From Rhizocola hellebori (GTDB lineage Bacteria; Actinomycetota; Actinomycetes; Mycobacteriales; Micromonosporaceae), in assembly GCF_016862955.1 (NCBI RefSeq), contig NZ_BONY01000060.1:1-55823 (forward strand): 55,823 bases of DNA, given 5' to 3'. The notes under the pieces were generated by a model that made no database searches, was not told where the DNA came from, and worked only from the letters and a program-made list of their open reading frames with translations. Numbering within the stretch: the stretch's first letter is position 1; every line of letters begins with the position of its first letter. This document shows, piece after piece, positions 18,663 through 26,917 of this stretch. A program made the position numbers and the translations under genes.

Positions 18663-19717
18663 GTCGCCGCCACCACCTTGGCCAGCCGAGCGCCCAGCGG
18701 CGCCGCGGCCGCGACCAGCGCGCCGGTGACCGGCCGGCCGGCATAGGCGGTAAGCGCACCCTGCAAAGCCGGCAGCGAAGTGATCCCCGCCCCCACCGCC
18801 GCCCGAACGTTGCCCGCACGCGGGTCCCGCAACACGTTGCGCTGCGCCTTGCCAAACCGCGCCGCATACCACCCCGCCAGCGCCGCATTCACCCACGACG
18901 CCAGCCCGCCGCCCTTCCCCCGACTCGGCCGCATCTCCACCGCCCCCTCGCCGCGCCGCGCGCGACCGGCCGCCAGGCCACCCGGCATCTCCAACGCCCC
19001 CTCGCTGCGCCGCGCGCGACCGGCCGCCAGGCCACCCGGCATCTCCAACGCCCCCTCGCTGCGCCGCGCGCGGCCCGGCAATGGCCGGCGCTGGCTGGCG
19101 GAAGCGGATTGGCTCCGGGACTCGGCGGCCGCCGCGGAGGCGATGAGAGCGGTGGCGGTGAGGGTGGCAAGGGGCAGCGTTCTGTCCGCGCCGTGGACTT
19201 CTCGGCGGGAGAGGGCGGTGACCGCGTAGGTGTGCGCGGCGACGATGGCCGCGGGGCGCACGGCTTTGCGGATGCTTCCGGTGCTGGCGCCCATGAGCAC
19301 ATCCAGGCCCCGGCACAGGGCCATCCCGGCCGGGCCCGCCCCGGTGTTCTTCCACTTCACGTCGTAGGTCCAGATCGCGGCGGCCAAGCCGGTGGCGAGC
19401 ACCGCCGTCTTGCGCCCGCCCGAAAACCCAGCCAGGGCAAGGCCAGCCGCGGTCAGCCCACCGGCGACGGCGAGCGCGGCGCGCGGGCTGACCCGTCCCG
19501 ACGGGATCGGGCGCTCCGGCCTTTCGGTCGCGTCCAGCTCCCGGTCGGCCCAGTCGTTGGCGGCCATGCCCGCCCAGTAGAGGCAGACCGAGGCGGCGGC
19601 TATCCCGGCGGTCTTGGCGCCCAAAGCTTGCGCGGCGCTCGCCCCGGCGATGGCGTCGCCGGGCACCGACAGCGCGGCCGGTGCCCGGACCAGATCGGCG
19701 AAGTCACTCGGTGTCAT
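18659..19717 (-). CDS. eboC: EboC-like UbiA-family prenyltransferase with repeat-expanded loop
   Basis: The 352-aa protein is an integral-membrane UbiA-type prenyltransferase. The first prenyl-diphosphate/Mg motif is in YWAGMAANDWADRELDATERPERPIPSGRVS (shown by the NDxxD-like core NDWADRELD). It starts with an ATG behind GGGAGG and overlaps the end of the inositol phosphate synthase gene by 14 bp. Between transmembrane parts, residues about 215-262 consist of 18-aa repeats (GRARRSEGALEMPGGLAA) encoded by a 54-bp tandem DNA repeat, a hydrophilic insertion not expected in the family. The second Asp motif is not obvious; a YDVKWKNTGAG segment lies in that area. It probably attaches the chain made by the operon's polyprenyl synthase to the pathway intermediate. 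Confidence 0.82.
   Translation of the reverse strand: MTPSDFADLVRAPAALSVPGDAIAGASAAQALGAKTAGIAAASVCLYWAGMAANDWADRELDATERPERPIPSGRVSPRAALAVAGGLTAAGLALAGFSGGRKTAVLATGLAAAIWTYDVKWKNTGAGPAGMALCRGLDVLMGASTGSIRKAVRPAAIVAAHTYAVTALSRREVHGADRTLPLATLTATALIASAAAAESRSQSASASQRRPLPGRARRSEGALEMPGGLAAGRARRSEGALEMPGGLAAGRARRGEGAVEMRPSRGKGGGLASWVNAALAGWYAARFGKAQRNVLRDPRAGNVRAAVGAGITSLPALQGALTAYAGRPVTGALVAAAAPLGARLAKVVAAT
18931..19072. repeat. 54-bp tandem repeat, about 2.6 copies, inside eboC
   Basis: Units at 18931-18984, 18985-19038 and a partial copy at 19039-19072 match almost perfectly (two or three differences in the first). The period is 18 codons, so the frame is kept and the encoded loop is simply lengthened. 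Confidence 0.9.
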
Positions 19718-20843
19718 TCCAGCCTCCCACCCACTCGCACAGGACGCGCCACTGATCGGCCAGCGAGTGGGAGACCTCGCCGATCGGGTCTTTGAAGAAG
19801 AAGGCCAGTTGCGGCAACCGGCCGGACAGCCCGCGGCTGTGCGCGGCGGCGGTCAGCCGCACCAGGTCGAGCACGAGCGGCGCGGCCAGCGCCGAGTCGC
19901 AGCCGTGCCAGGTGAACTCCATGCGCATCCGGCTGCCGAGGAACCCGCTGAACGTGATGAGGTCCCACGCGGTCTTCAGGTCACCGATGTCGGGTACGTA
20001 GTCGATGCGGGTGTGGCCCTCCGGCTCGTAGCCCAGCGTCTCGCGCAGCACGCGTTGCTTACTGGCCACCTTGGCGGCGTTGGCTTCCGGCTGCGCCAGG
20101 TTCGCCCCGTCCCCGCCGCCGAGCAGATTCGTCCCCGACCACGACCGCACGTGCAGGTTGCGCATCGCGAACATGGGCGCCAGCACCGACTTCAGCAATG
20201 TCTCGCCGGTCTTGCCGTCGTGCCCCGCGTAAGGCACTCCGGCGGCGAGGGCCAGCTGATCCAGCGCGGGGAGCCGCGCCCCGACCGAGGGCGTGAAGTC
20301 CACATAGGAGCATCCTGCGGAGAATGCCGCGTAAGCGTAGAGCGCGCTCGGCGGCAGGACGTCCTCCGACTTCAGCGCTTCGGTCAGCAGACCCAGATCC
20401 TGGTGTGCCGGATGCGCAGCGGGCATCGGCTCGGTCGAGGTCACGTTGACCACGACCACTTGGTCGAGCTCGTGGCGTTCGCGGAAGCTCACCAGGTCGG
20501 CGATCAGCTGTCGCGCGGTCTCCTCCTGGCTGTGGCCACGGCTCGGCGTGCGAAGCTCGGCCTCCACCGCGGACAGCTCGTCCCCGACCGCGTCCACAAT
20601 GGACGCTGGCAACACCCCGGCCGCCACCAGAGACTGCGCCTTCTTCACCAGGCATAGTTCGGAAATGTCGTGGCCGCCGAAGACCAGGTCGGCCAGGTTG
20701 GGCAACGCCGGGCTGCGCAGAGGCGCGAGCTCGGTGACACACCCCACGGGCTCCGCGAGACAGGCCCGCACAGCCAAAGCTCCCACGAGGCTGGTCACCG
20801 CGACCGAGCCACGTGCACCGGCCAACCACATACCAGTCCGCAC
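19704..20843 (-). CDS. ino1: Myo-inositol-1-phosphate synthase-like protein
   Basis: The 379-aa protein starts at a GTG with AGGAGG four bases upstream; the ATG four codons later is too far from that site. Family features are the N-terminal GARGSVAVTSLVGALA nucleotide-binding loop, VVVVNVTSTEP, GHDGKTGETLLKSVLAPMFAMR (active-site lysines), SGTNLLGGGDG and the C-terminal KDPIGE. The enzyme isomerises glucose-6-phosphate to 1L-myo-inositol-1-phosphate using internal NAD redox. As first gene of the Ebo operon it occupies the position of a sugar-precursor enzyme, in place of the dehydroquinate-synthase-like EboD, which is absent. A modified substrate cannot be excluded. Confidence 0.87.
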   Translation of the reverse strand: MRTGMWLAGARGSVAVTSLVGALAVRACLAEPVGCVTELAPLRSPALPNLADLVFGGHDISELCLVKKAQSLVAAGVLPASIVDAVGDELSAVEAELRTPSRGHSQEETARQLIADLVSFRERHELDQVVVVNVTSTEPMPAAHPAHQDLGLLTEALKSEDVLPPSALYAYAAFSAGCSYVDFTPSVGARLPALDQLALAAGVPYAGHDGKTGETLLKSVLAPMFAMRNLHVRSWSGTNLLGGGDGANLAQPEANAAKVASKQRVLRETLGYEPEGHTRIDYVPDIGDLKTAWDLITFSGFLGSRMRMEFTWHGCDSALAAPLVLDLVRLTAAAHSRGLSGRLPQLAFFFKDPIGEVSHSLADQWRVLCEWVGGWNDTE

Positions 20844-20889
20844 AGGGCCTCCTGTTTCGCGTACGTGGCGGTCATATTAAATCTACAGA

Positions 20890-20943
20890 AGCAAAAGTTT
20901 CTAGATAGAAGTCTATACTTTCTTCTGATCTAGCAAAAGTTTC
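20890..20943. promoter_or_regulatory. AT-rich divergent control region with nested repeats
   Basis: The 181-bp gap between the divergent Ebo operon and the SpoIIE gene contains an island of low GC. A 12-bp direct repeat, AGCAAAAGTTTC, occurs at 20890-20901 and 20932-20943 (period 42 bp, about four helical turns). Nested between the copies is an imperfect inverted repeat, CTAGATAGAAG (20901-20911) with CTTCTGATCTAG (20922-20933). TA-rich hexamers suited to -10 elements for the minus strand (TAGATT, TAATAT) lie at 20876-20887. This looks like the promoter and operator of the Ebo operon. Confidence 0.55.
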
Positions 20944-21012
20944 GATCGTGGACGCAAATCTGAGGTCCCGGACCTCGCCCGGCCGGTACTCCACCCGGGC
21001 CGCGCCGCATGG

Positions 21013-21027
21013 GATACTCCCCCCGTG
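21013..21027 (+). promoter_or_regulatory. Leaderless -10 element before the SpoIIE-type gene
   Basis: GATACT at 21013-21018 ends 6 nt before the GTG start at 21025 and there is no Shine-Dalgarno sequence. This is the arrangement of actinobacterial leaderless mRNAs, in which transcription starts at the first base of the start codon. Confidence 0.5.
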
Positions 21028-22644
21028 ATCAGGGCGGCAGGGGCGGCGGAAGCGGAAACGCCGGTTCGTGAGGGGATATGGCGACCGCACAACGCGCTTC
21101 GGCTGCTCATCGGGCTGCTGATCGCGATCGGCGCGCCGCTGGGCGCCACCACCCTGGTTCGCCACGGGATCATCGGGGAGTTCCCTTCCCTGCTATACGT
21201 GGTCTGTATAGTGGCCGCCGCGCTCGTGGGCAGGCTGATCGCCGGCGTAGCCGCGGTGCTGGGCTCGGCATTCCTGATGACCGTCTACGTGGTCGGGCCG
21301 GGCACTTCGATTGTCAAGACGCTGCAGGGAAACGTCGTCGACTTTGCGGCCTTCGTCGGCCTGGGCATCATCGTGGCGGCGCTGATCGCCCGTACCGACC
21401 GCGCGCTGGCACTGGAGCAAAGAGCGCGCAAAGCCGCCAATGTCGCGCAGGAGCGCCTTTCGCTCATCTCCGAAATCAGCGCTATTCTGGCCAATTCCTT
21501 CGAGCTGACCGCCAATGTGGACGCCGCCTGCGCGGCGATCGTGCGCCGCGGCGCCTGGGAACAGGCCTTGGTTTTCACCCACGATGGGGAGAACATCCGC
21601 TTTCTTGGCGGCGCCCAGCCCGATCGCCGGCAAAACGGCAAACGCCGCTCGGAGGAGACCGCCGATCTGGTGTCGGCCGCGCTGGAAACGCGGCGCATTC
21701 ACACCCTCGACCGCACGACGATAGGCCGCCGAGTCGGGCGATTCGGCGCCGTGCGCTACAAGTCGGGCCTGGTCGTGCCCCTGCTCAACAACTCCGACAG
21801 CGTCGGCGGGCTGGTGCTGCTGGACAGCTCCCGAGCCCGCAGTTACAGCCCCATCGACCTCGTTTTCGCCCAAGAGCTCGGCGAGCGCGTCGCCCGCGCC
21901 CTGGACAACGCCCGCCGCTACGAGCACCAGGTGCACATCGCCCACACCCTTCAGCAGAGCCTGCTGCCCAAGTCACTGCCGTCGATACCCGGGCTATCGA
22001 TCAATGCCCGCTATCAGGCCGGCACCGGAACCGAGGTGGGTGGCGACTTCTATGACGTGTTTGGTTTGGACGCCAACACGTGGATGGTGGTGATCGGCGA
22101 CGTATGCGGCAAAGGCCCGGAGGCGGCCGCGGTCATGACCATCACCCGGGCTACCCTGCGCGCCTTGGCTTTGCACGAGCGCAGTCCGCAGCGGCTGCTG
22201 GCGCTGCTCAATGAGGCCCTGCTGGCCCAGGTGCCCGATCAGCGCTTCGTCACCGTCTGCTGCGCCACCGTCCACATGTCGGCCAAGTCCATGCGGCTGA
22301 CCGTGGCGCTGGCCGGACACCCGCCGCCGATGGTGCGCCGCCGCGACGGCCAGATCGAGCCGGTCAAGGTCGCCTACGGCCCGCTGCTCGGAGTGTTCCC
22401 GGAGGTGACCCACGCCGAGGCCACGGTCGAGGTGGGCGAGAAGGAAGCCGTCGTCTTCTACACCGACGGCATCGAGACCCGCGAGCTGACCGCCGAGGAT
22501 TCCGCCTTGGCACTGCTGCAGGAGCACGGGGCCAACCCGGTCGACCAGATCGCGGAACACTTCACGGCGAAAGCCCGGGCCGCGCAGAACGGTCACCGCG
22601 ACGACCTGGTGGTGCTCACCTTCGAAGTGGCTGGCAGGTCCTAG
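21025..22644 (+). CDS. Membrane-anchored GAF-SpoIIE (PP2C) serine phosphatase
   Basis: The 539-aa protein has N-terminal transmembrane helices (about 27-120; LLIGLLIAIGAPLG, LLYVVCIVAAALVGRLIAGVAA and VVDFAAFVGLGIIVAALIA parts), a GAF-like sensor region (about 150-295) and a C-terminal SpoIIE/PP2C domain (about 315-537). Metal-binding residues are present: GGDFYDVF, GDVCGKGPEAA, VFYTDGIE and HRDDLVVLTF. Such phosphatases dephosphorylate STAS-type anti-sigma antagonists in partner-switching. A STAS protein of the matching class is encoded at 41607-41918, which makes a functional link possible but unproven. It is followed at 2 bp by the MFS gene. The N-terminus resembles the DUF4118/KdpD-type membrane unit. 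Confidence 0.85.
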   Translation: MIRAAGAAEAETPVREGIWRPHNALRLLIGLLIAIGAPLGATTLVRHGIIGEFPSLLYVVCIVAAALVGRLIAGVAAVLGSAFLMTVYVVGPGTSIVKTLQGNVVDFAAFVGLGIIVAALIARTDRALALEQRARKAANVAQERLSLISEISAILANSFELTANVDAACAAIVRRGAWEQALVFTHDGENIRFLGGAQPDRRQNGKRRSEETADLVSAALETRRIHTLDRTTIGRRVGRFGAVRYKSGLVVPLLNNSDSVGGLVLLDSSRARSYSPIDLVFAQELGERVARALDNARRYEHQVHIAHTLQQSLLPKSLPSIPGLSINARYQAGTGTEVGGDFYDVFGLDANTWMVVIGDVCGKGPEAAAVMTITRATLRALALHERSPQRLLALLNEALLAQVPDQRFVTVCCATVHMSAKSMRLTVALAGHPPPMVRRRDGQIEPVKVAYGPLLGVFPEVTHAEATVEVGEKEAVVFYTDGIETRELTAEDSALALLQEHGANPVDQIAEHFTAKARAAQNGHRDDLVVLTFEVAGRS

Positions 22645-22646
22645 CC

Positions 22647-24239
22647 GTGCGCTGGCGGCCAAGGAGTTCACCCGGCAATCCGCCGACACCGCGGAATTGC
22701 CAAGGGGGAGCTCCAAGGCCGCATGGCCGCGCGGCGCTGATCAGCCTGATCTCCGCCGAGGCCATCTCCAATGTGGGCAGCCGGATGACGTTGTTCGCCA
22801 TCCCCTGGCTGGTGCTGGTCACCACGGGCAGCCCGGTTCAGGTCGGCCTGGTCACCGCGGCCGAGACGCTGACCTACGTGATCAGCGGGGTGCTGGCCGC
22901 ACCGTTGCAGGACAGGCTGGGCGACCGGGTCACCTCCATCGGCTCCGATCTGGGTAGCGTCGCCGCATTGGCCGCGATCGCCCTGTTCGGCCAGACCGAT
23001 TTCACCCTCTTGATGGTGCTTGCGGCGGTGCTGGGAACGCTGCGCGCGCAGGCCGACCGGTCCAAGGTGACCATGCTGGCGCCGATGATGGACGTGGCCG
23101 GCGCCGACTACGCCCGGGTGGCGGCCATTCGCGAGAGCGTGTTGCGCAGCTCGACCCTGCTCGGCTCGGCCCTGGCCGGGGTGGTCATCGTCTTCTTCGG
23201 CGCCATCGGCGGCATCTGGATCGACGCGGCGTCCTTCGCCGTCGCTGCCGTGCTGGTCAAAATCGTTGCCGCGCCACCGGTTGCCGTGGCCGAGGAGAAG
23301 CCGCCCTACTTCGCCGCGCTCAGCGAGGGCTTCGCCATGTTCCGCCATGACCGCCTGCTGCGGGCGGTGACCGGGATGCTGTTCTTCACCAACCTGTTCA
23401 ACCAGGCCAGTACGGTGGTCTTCATCCCGCTCTGGGTGTTGTCCAATATGGACGATCCGGCCGCGCTGGGCGCCGTCGCCACCGCCTACGCCGTGGGCAT
23501 CATCGCCGGCAGCTTCGTGGTCGCATGGCTGACGCCGATCCTGAAGCGCTACCCGATGCTCGTGACCGGCTACCTCATCGGCGGCGCGCCACGTTTCCTG
23601 GTGCTGGCGCTCAGCGACAACCTGACCGTCGTGGTGGTCGTCTGGCTGGTCTCCGGGATCGCCATGTCCTCACTCAACCCGACCGTCGCCGCCATGGTCT
23701 ACCACCGGACGCCGAAGAAGATGCTGGCGCGCGTCGGCGGCATCATCACCGCGGTGGCCTTCGGCGGCGTGCCGCTGGGCGGCATCATCGGCGGCCTGCT
23801 CGTCGAGTCGCTCGGCCTGGTCGACGCCATCCTGATCGCGACCGCTGCCTATTTCATGGCCAGCCTGAGCCCGGTCTTCGGCTATCACCTGTGGCGTGAG
23901 ATCGACGACAGCGCGCCCAAACAAAAGCAGCCCTGGATCGGGCAGGTACTGGCCGGCCTGCGGATCACCTTCCGCTACGTGGGCGGCGAGTGGACCCTGT
24001 CGGTCTGGCGGCGCGGGCGATGGCTCGGCAAGCATTCCGTCGAGGCGAAGATGGCCGTGAACGCTTTGGCCCGGCTGGAAACCGAGCAGGTGCACGCCGC
24101 GCTGAACGAGGTGCTGCACCACGATCGATCGCTGGCCGAGGCGCAAGTGCGCAAAGCGCGACAGCGCATCGAAGCATTTGGGCAGTATGCTGCTGACGGT
24201 GGAGTCAGCTATCCTTACTCGCCCCTCGAACCTCGCTGA
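22647..24239 (+). CDS. MFS exporter with long cytoplasmic C-terminal tail
   Basis: The 530-aa protein has about 12 predicted hydrophobic segments (about 35-425) typical of drug-type MFS antiporters: SRMTLFAIPWLVL, DRLGDRV, IGGIWIDAASFAVAAVL, GGVPLGGIIGGLLVESLG. The last about 100 residues (430-530) are hydrophilic and helical, which is unusual for the family. The GTG start lies 2 bp after the phosphatase stop and has a poor ribosome site, so it is probably translationally coupled. Its 3' end overlaps the free condensation-domain gene by 53 bp. The context suggests export of the product of the adjacent NRPS/PKS cluster. Confidence 0.82.
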   Translation: MRWRPRSSPGNPPTPRNCQGGAPRPHGRAALISLISAEAISNVGSRMTLFAIPWLVLVTTGSPVQVGLVTAAETLTYVISGVLAAPLQDRLGDRVTSIGSDLGSVAALAAIALFGQTDFTLLMVLAAVLGTLRAQADRSKVTMLAPMMDVAGADYARVAAIRESVLRSSTLLGSALAGVVIVFFGAIGGIWIDAASFAVAAVLVKIVAAPPVAVAEEKPPYFAALSEGFAMFRHDRLLRAVTGMLFFTNLFNQASTVVFIPLWVLSNMDDPAALGAVATAYAVGIIAGSFVVAWLTPILKRYPMLVTGYLIGGAPRFLVLALSDNLTVVVVVWLVSGIAMSSLNPTVAAMVYHRTPKKMLARVGGIITAVAFGGVPLGGIIGGLLVESLGLVDAILIATAAYFMASLSPVFGYHLWREIDDSAPKQKQPWIGQVLAGLRITFRYVGGEWTLSVWRRGRWLGKHSVEAKMAVNALARLETEQVHAALNEVLHHDRSLAEAQVRKARQRIEAFGQYAADGGVSYPYSPLEPR

Positions 24240-25548
24240 GCTGCCGCTGACCGCGTTGCAGACGCGCTGGTGGTTCCTTTGCACCGCCTACCCGGGCGGT
24301 TCCTCTCCCTTGGTCGGCCTGGTTCACCGCATCCGCGGGCCGCTTGATGTCGACGCGTGGCGGCGCGCCATAGACACCATCGTCAACCGCCACGAGATCC
24401 TGCGCACGCTGTTCCTCGACCGGGGCGACGGGCCGGTGCAGATCGTCGGCCCGGCCGAGGGCCTGCCGCTGGAAATCCTCGACCTGCGTGACGTGCCGGC
24501 GGCGCAACGCGAGCAGGCGGCCCGGGATCTGTTGCACGACAGGCGAAGTCTCTCCCTCGACCTGCAACAGGGGCCGCTGGTGCACTCGTGCCTGATTCAG
24601 CTCGGCGACGAGGATTTCGTCTGGTCCATGACGATCCATCACATCCTCTCCGACGGGTTCTCCCTGGCGGTCATCGACCGTGAGCTCGCGGCGCTCTACC
24701 CGGCCTGCCGCGACGGTTCGCCGGCCGAGGTCGCCGAGCTGACGGTGCAATACGGCGACTTTGCCCTGTGGCAGTCCACTTCGGACACTTCGAAGGAAGA
24801 GGAGGACAGGGCCTATTGGCGCGAGCAGCTGGCTTCGGTACCCCCATTGGAGCTTAAAAACTCGTTGCCGCGCCCGGCCCAGAAGGGCGCGCCCGCCGCG
24901 GAGATCGGCTATGTGATCGGCGACGATCTGGTTAGAGCCATCGACGCGCTGGCCCGGGCCACCCGGTGCAGCCGGTTCGTCGTGCTGCTCGCGGCGTTGA
25001 ACGTGCTGCTTTCCCGCTTCAGCGATCAGCGCGACTTCTGCGTCGGCATCCCCATCGCCGGCATCGGGCGCACCCGCCCAGAGCTGGCAAAGCTGGTGGG
25101 GCTGTTCAACAACGCGCTCGCCCTGCGGGCCCGGCTCGGCGACGAGCAGACCTTCAAAGACGTTCTGCTGGGTACCAGAGACGTGGTCTTCGACGCCCTG
25201 GACCACCAGGATCTGCCCTGGGGAGAGGTGGTCGCGACGGTGCAGGCGCCCCACGAGCCGGGCCGCGCGCAGGTCTTTCAGGCCATGTTCCTGCACGACG
25301 ACGTCGAGGTGGCCAGCCGCCTCGAGCTGGCCGGGCTGGTGGTCGAGGAGTTCCCGCTGCCGATCCCGCGCATCCTGCACGACATCATGGTCTACGCCCG
25401 GCCCGCCCGCGGCGGCCTGGGCATCCGGTTCGTTTACGACACGGCCTTGTTCACCCCGGAGACGATGGCCGCGCTGGGGCGAGATTTCGAAGCCCTGCTG
25501 CGTGAAGTTGCCGAAGAGCCAGCTTGTCCAGCTTTCCCAGCGCGGTGA
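24187..25548 (+). CDS. Free-standing NRPS condensation-domain protein
   Basis: The 453-aa protein is a single condensation domain: ELPLTALQTRWWF near the start, RHEILRT, and the catalytic HHILSDG motif (His151, His152, Asp156, Gly157) intact. YGDFALWQ and a GLFNNALALRARLG latch region follow. The ATG at 24187 is chosen over a TTG nine bases earlier. The gene overlaps the MFS gene at its 5' end. At its 3' end it overlaps the convergent acyl-adenylating gene by 98 bp. Free C domains can join a carrier-bound acyl chain to a soluble amine or alcohol and so release the product. Since no thioesterase is visible in the cluster, a release role is attractive but is inference. Confidence 0.85.
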   Translation: MLLTVESAILTRPSNLAELPLTALQTRWWFLCTAYPGGSSPLVGLVHRIRGPLDVDAWRRAIDTIVNRHEILRTLFLDRGDGPVQIVGPAEGLPLEILDLRDVPAAQREQAARDLLHDRRSLSLDLQQGPLVHSCLIQLGDEDFVWSMTIHHILSDGFSLAVIDRELAALYPACRDGSPAEVAELTVQYGDFALWQSTSDTSKEEEDRAYWREQLASVPPLELKNSLPRPAQKGAPAAEIGYVIGDDLVRAIDALARATRCSRFVVLLAALNVLLSRFSDQRDFCVGIPIAGIGRTRPELAKLVGLFNNALALRARLGDEQTFKDVLLGTRDVVFDALDHQDLPWGEVVATVQAPHEPGRAQVFQAMFLHDDVEVASRLELAGLVVEEFPLPIPRILHDIMVYARPARGGLGIRFVYDTALFTPETMAALGRDFEALLREVAEEPACPAFPAR

Positions 25549-26917
25549 GCGGAAGCTCGGCCACGATCTGCACGGTCCGCGGGGCCCAGAGCTCGTTGAG
25601 CCGGGCCACCGCCCACCGGCGCAGCTCGTCGCCGGTCACCGCGGCGTCGCCGATCAGCTGAACGTAGGCGTGCACGGCCTCGCCCAGCTCGGGGTCGGGC
25701 ACGCCGATCACAGCTGATGCCGCTACCTGCGGATGCGCGTTGAGGGCATCCTCGACAGTGCGCGAGTAGACGTTGGTGGAGGTCAGCCCGGTGACAATCA
25801 TGTCCTTGGCGCGGTCGACAAGATAGAGATAGCCGTCGACATCGAAATATCCGAGATCGCCGGTGCGCAGCCAGCCGTCCACGAGGGTCTGCGCGGTCAG
25901 CTCGGGCTGGCCCCAGTACCCTGACATCATCAGCCGGGCGCTGGCCCACACCTGCCCCACCACCCCGGGCGCAACCTCCTGCCCGGCCTCATCGCGAATC
26001 TCGACCCGGGCCGGCGCAAGCGGCTTGCCGCAGGAGGCGAGCCGCTGCGGATGCGCCGGATCGTGCTGGGCGCTGGAATAGGCGGCGATGAGCGTGATCT
26101 CACTCATTCCGTAGGCGGGCAACAGCACCGGCCCGAACCTGTCGATCGCCTGCTGCAGGCGCGATGGCGCGATCGCACTGCCCGCACAGGCGAGCATGGC
26201 CAGGCTGGAGGTGTCGGTGGCGGCCAGAGCCGGATGGTCGAGCAGCCGGTAGAGCATGGGCGGCGGCAGGGTGGCCACGGTGATGCGCTCGCTCTGCACG
26301 GTCTGCAAGAACCCGGCGGCGTCGAAACGGTCGTGCTGCACCAGGGTTCCCCCGCTGAACAGGGTGATCAGCGCCGCGGCCTGGGAAGAGGAGTGCCAGA
26401 ACCCGGCGACCGCAAGCTGGCGCAGCGGCGGCCCGCCCGCGGCGCGGGTGCGCTGCGCGCTGGCGAGGACGTTGCCGAAGAAGTCGTGCCGGTGGTGCAC
26501 CAGCTTCGGCCGCCCGGTCGTCCCGCCGGTCTGAAACAGCGACTGCGGCTCACCTTCCCCTCCGAGCACGACCTCTCCGGCCGGATGCCAGGTCACGTCG
26601 GGCTCGGTGAGGTGGTGGGAAACCTGTGCCATGGCAAGGAAATCGGCGCGCTGGCTGGGCGGGGCGTTGCTGGCGATCCACGCCGAGCGGCAGCCCAGCA
26701 GATGCAGCGCCAGCTGGGCGACGACCGCTTCGGGGGTGTTGCCCGCCGCGACGCCGACCGCGTCTCCGGGGCGGATTCCGTTGCGCAGCAAGCTCGCCGC
26801 GGTGGCGTTGACTGCCGTGCGCAGGTCGGCATAGGACAGCCGGCGCGAGCCGTGCACTATCGCCTCGCCGTCGCCGTAGCCTTCGAACAGCGCCAGGCCT
26901 TCGTGCACATAGCTCAC
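25451..26917 (-). CDS. Acyl-AMP ligase/AMP-dependent synthetase
   Basis: The 488-aa ANL-superfamily enzyme has all core motifs: QTGGTTGRPKL (P-loop), YGMSE, GWLRTGDLGYFD and the C-terminal catalytic lysine in LPLTALGKLDKLALRQ. It starts at a GTG overlapping the PKS stop (GTGA), so it is the last gene of the biosynthetic operon. These enzymes activate a carboxylic acid as acyl-AMP and load it on CoA or a carrier protein. No carrier domain is fused here, so it may charge the ACP of the preceding KS-AT-ACP protein or the NRPS. The sequence is closer to fatty-acid/aryl-CoA ligases than to amino-acid A domains, though substrate choice cannot be read. Its 3' end overlaps a convergent gene. Confidence 0.88.
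   Translation of the reverse strand: MSYVHEGLALFEGYGDGEAIVHGSRRLSYADLRTAVNATAASLLRNGIRPGDAVGVAAGNTPEAVVAQLALHLLGCRSAWIASNAPPSQRADFLAMAQVSHHLTEPDVTWHPAGEVVLGGEGEPQSLFQTGGTTGRPKLVHHRHDFFGNVLASAQRTRAAGGPPLRQLAVAGFWHSSSQAAALITLFSGGTLVQHDRFDAAGFLQTVQSERITVATLPPPMLYRLLDHPALAATDTSSLAMLACAGSAIAPSRLQQAIDRFGPVLLPAYGMSEITLIAAYSSAQHDPAHPQRLASCGKPLAPARVEIRDEAGQEVAPGVVGQVWASARLMMSGYWGQPELTAQTLVDGWLRTGDLGYFDVDGYLYLVDRAKDMIVTGLTSTNVYSRTVEDALNAHPQVAASAVIGVPDPELGEAVHAYVQLIGDAAVTGDELRRWAVARLNELWAPRTVQIVAELPLTALGKLDKLALRQLHAAGLRNLAPARPSSPG

Noticed and set aside
18931-19072. Possible CRISPR array
   Set aside because: Repeats are directly adjacent without spacers and keep the reading frame of eboC; they are a coding minisatellite.
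18663-19355. N-terminal extension of the isomerase-EboA frame
   Set aside because: The extension is an alternative frame over eboC; the real start is fixed by an ATGA overlap and the natural barrel start.
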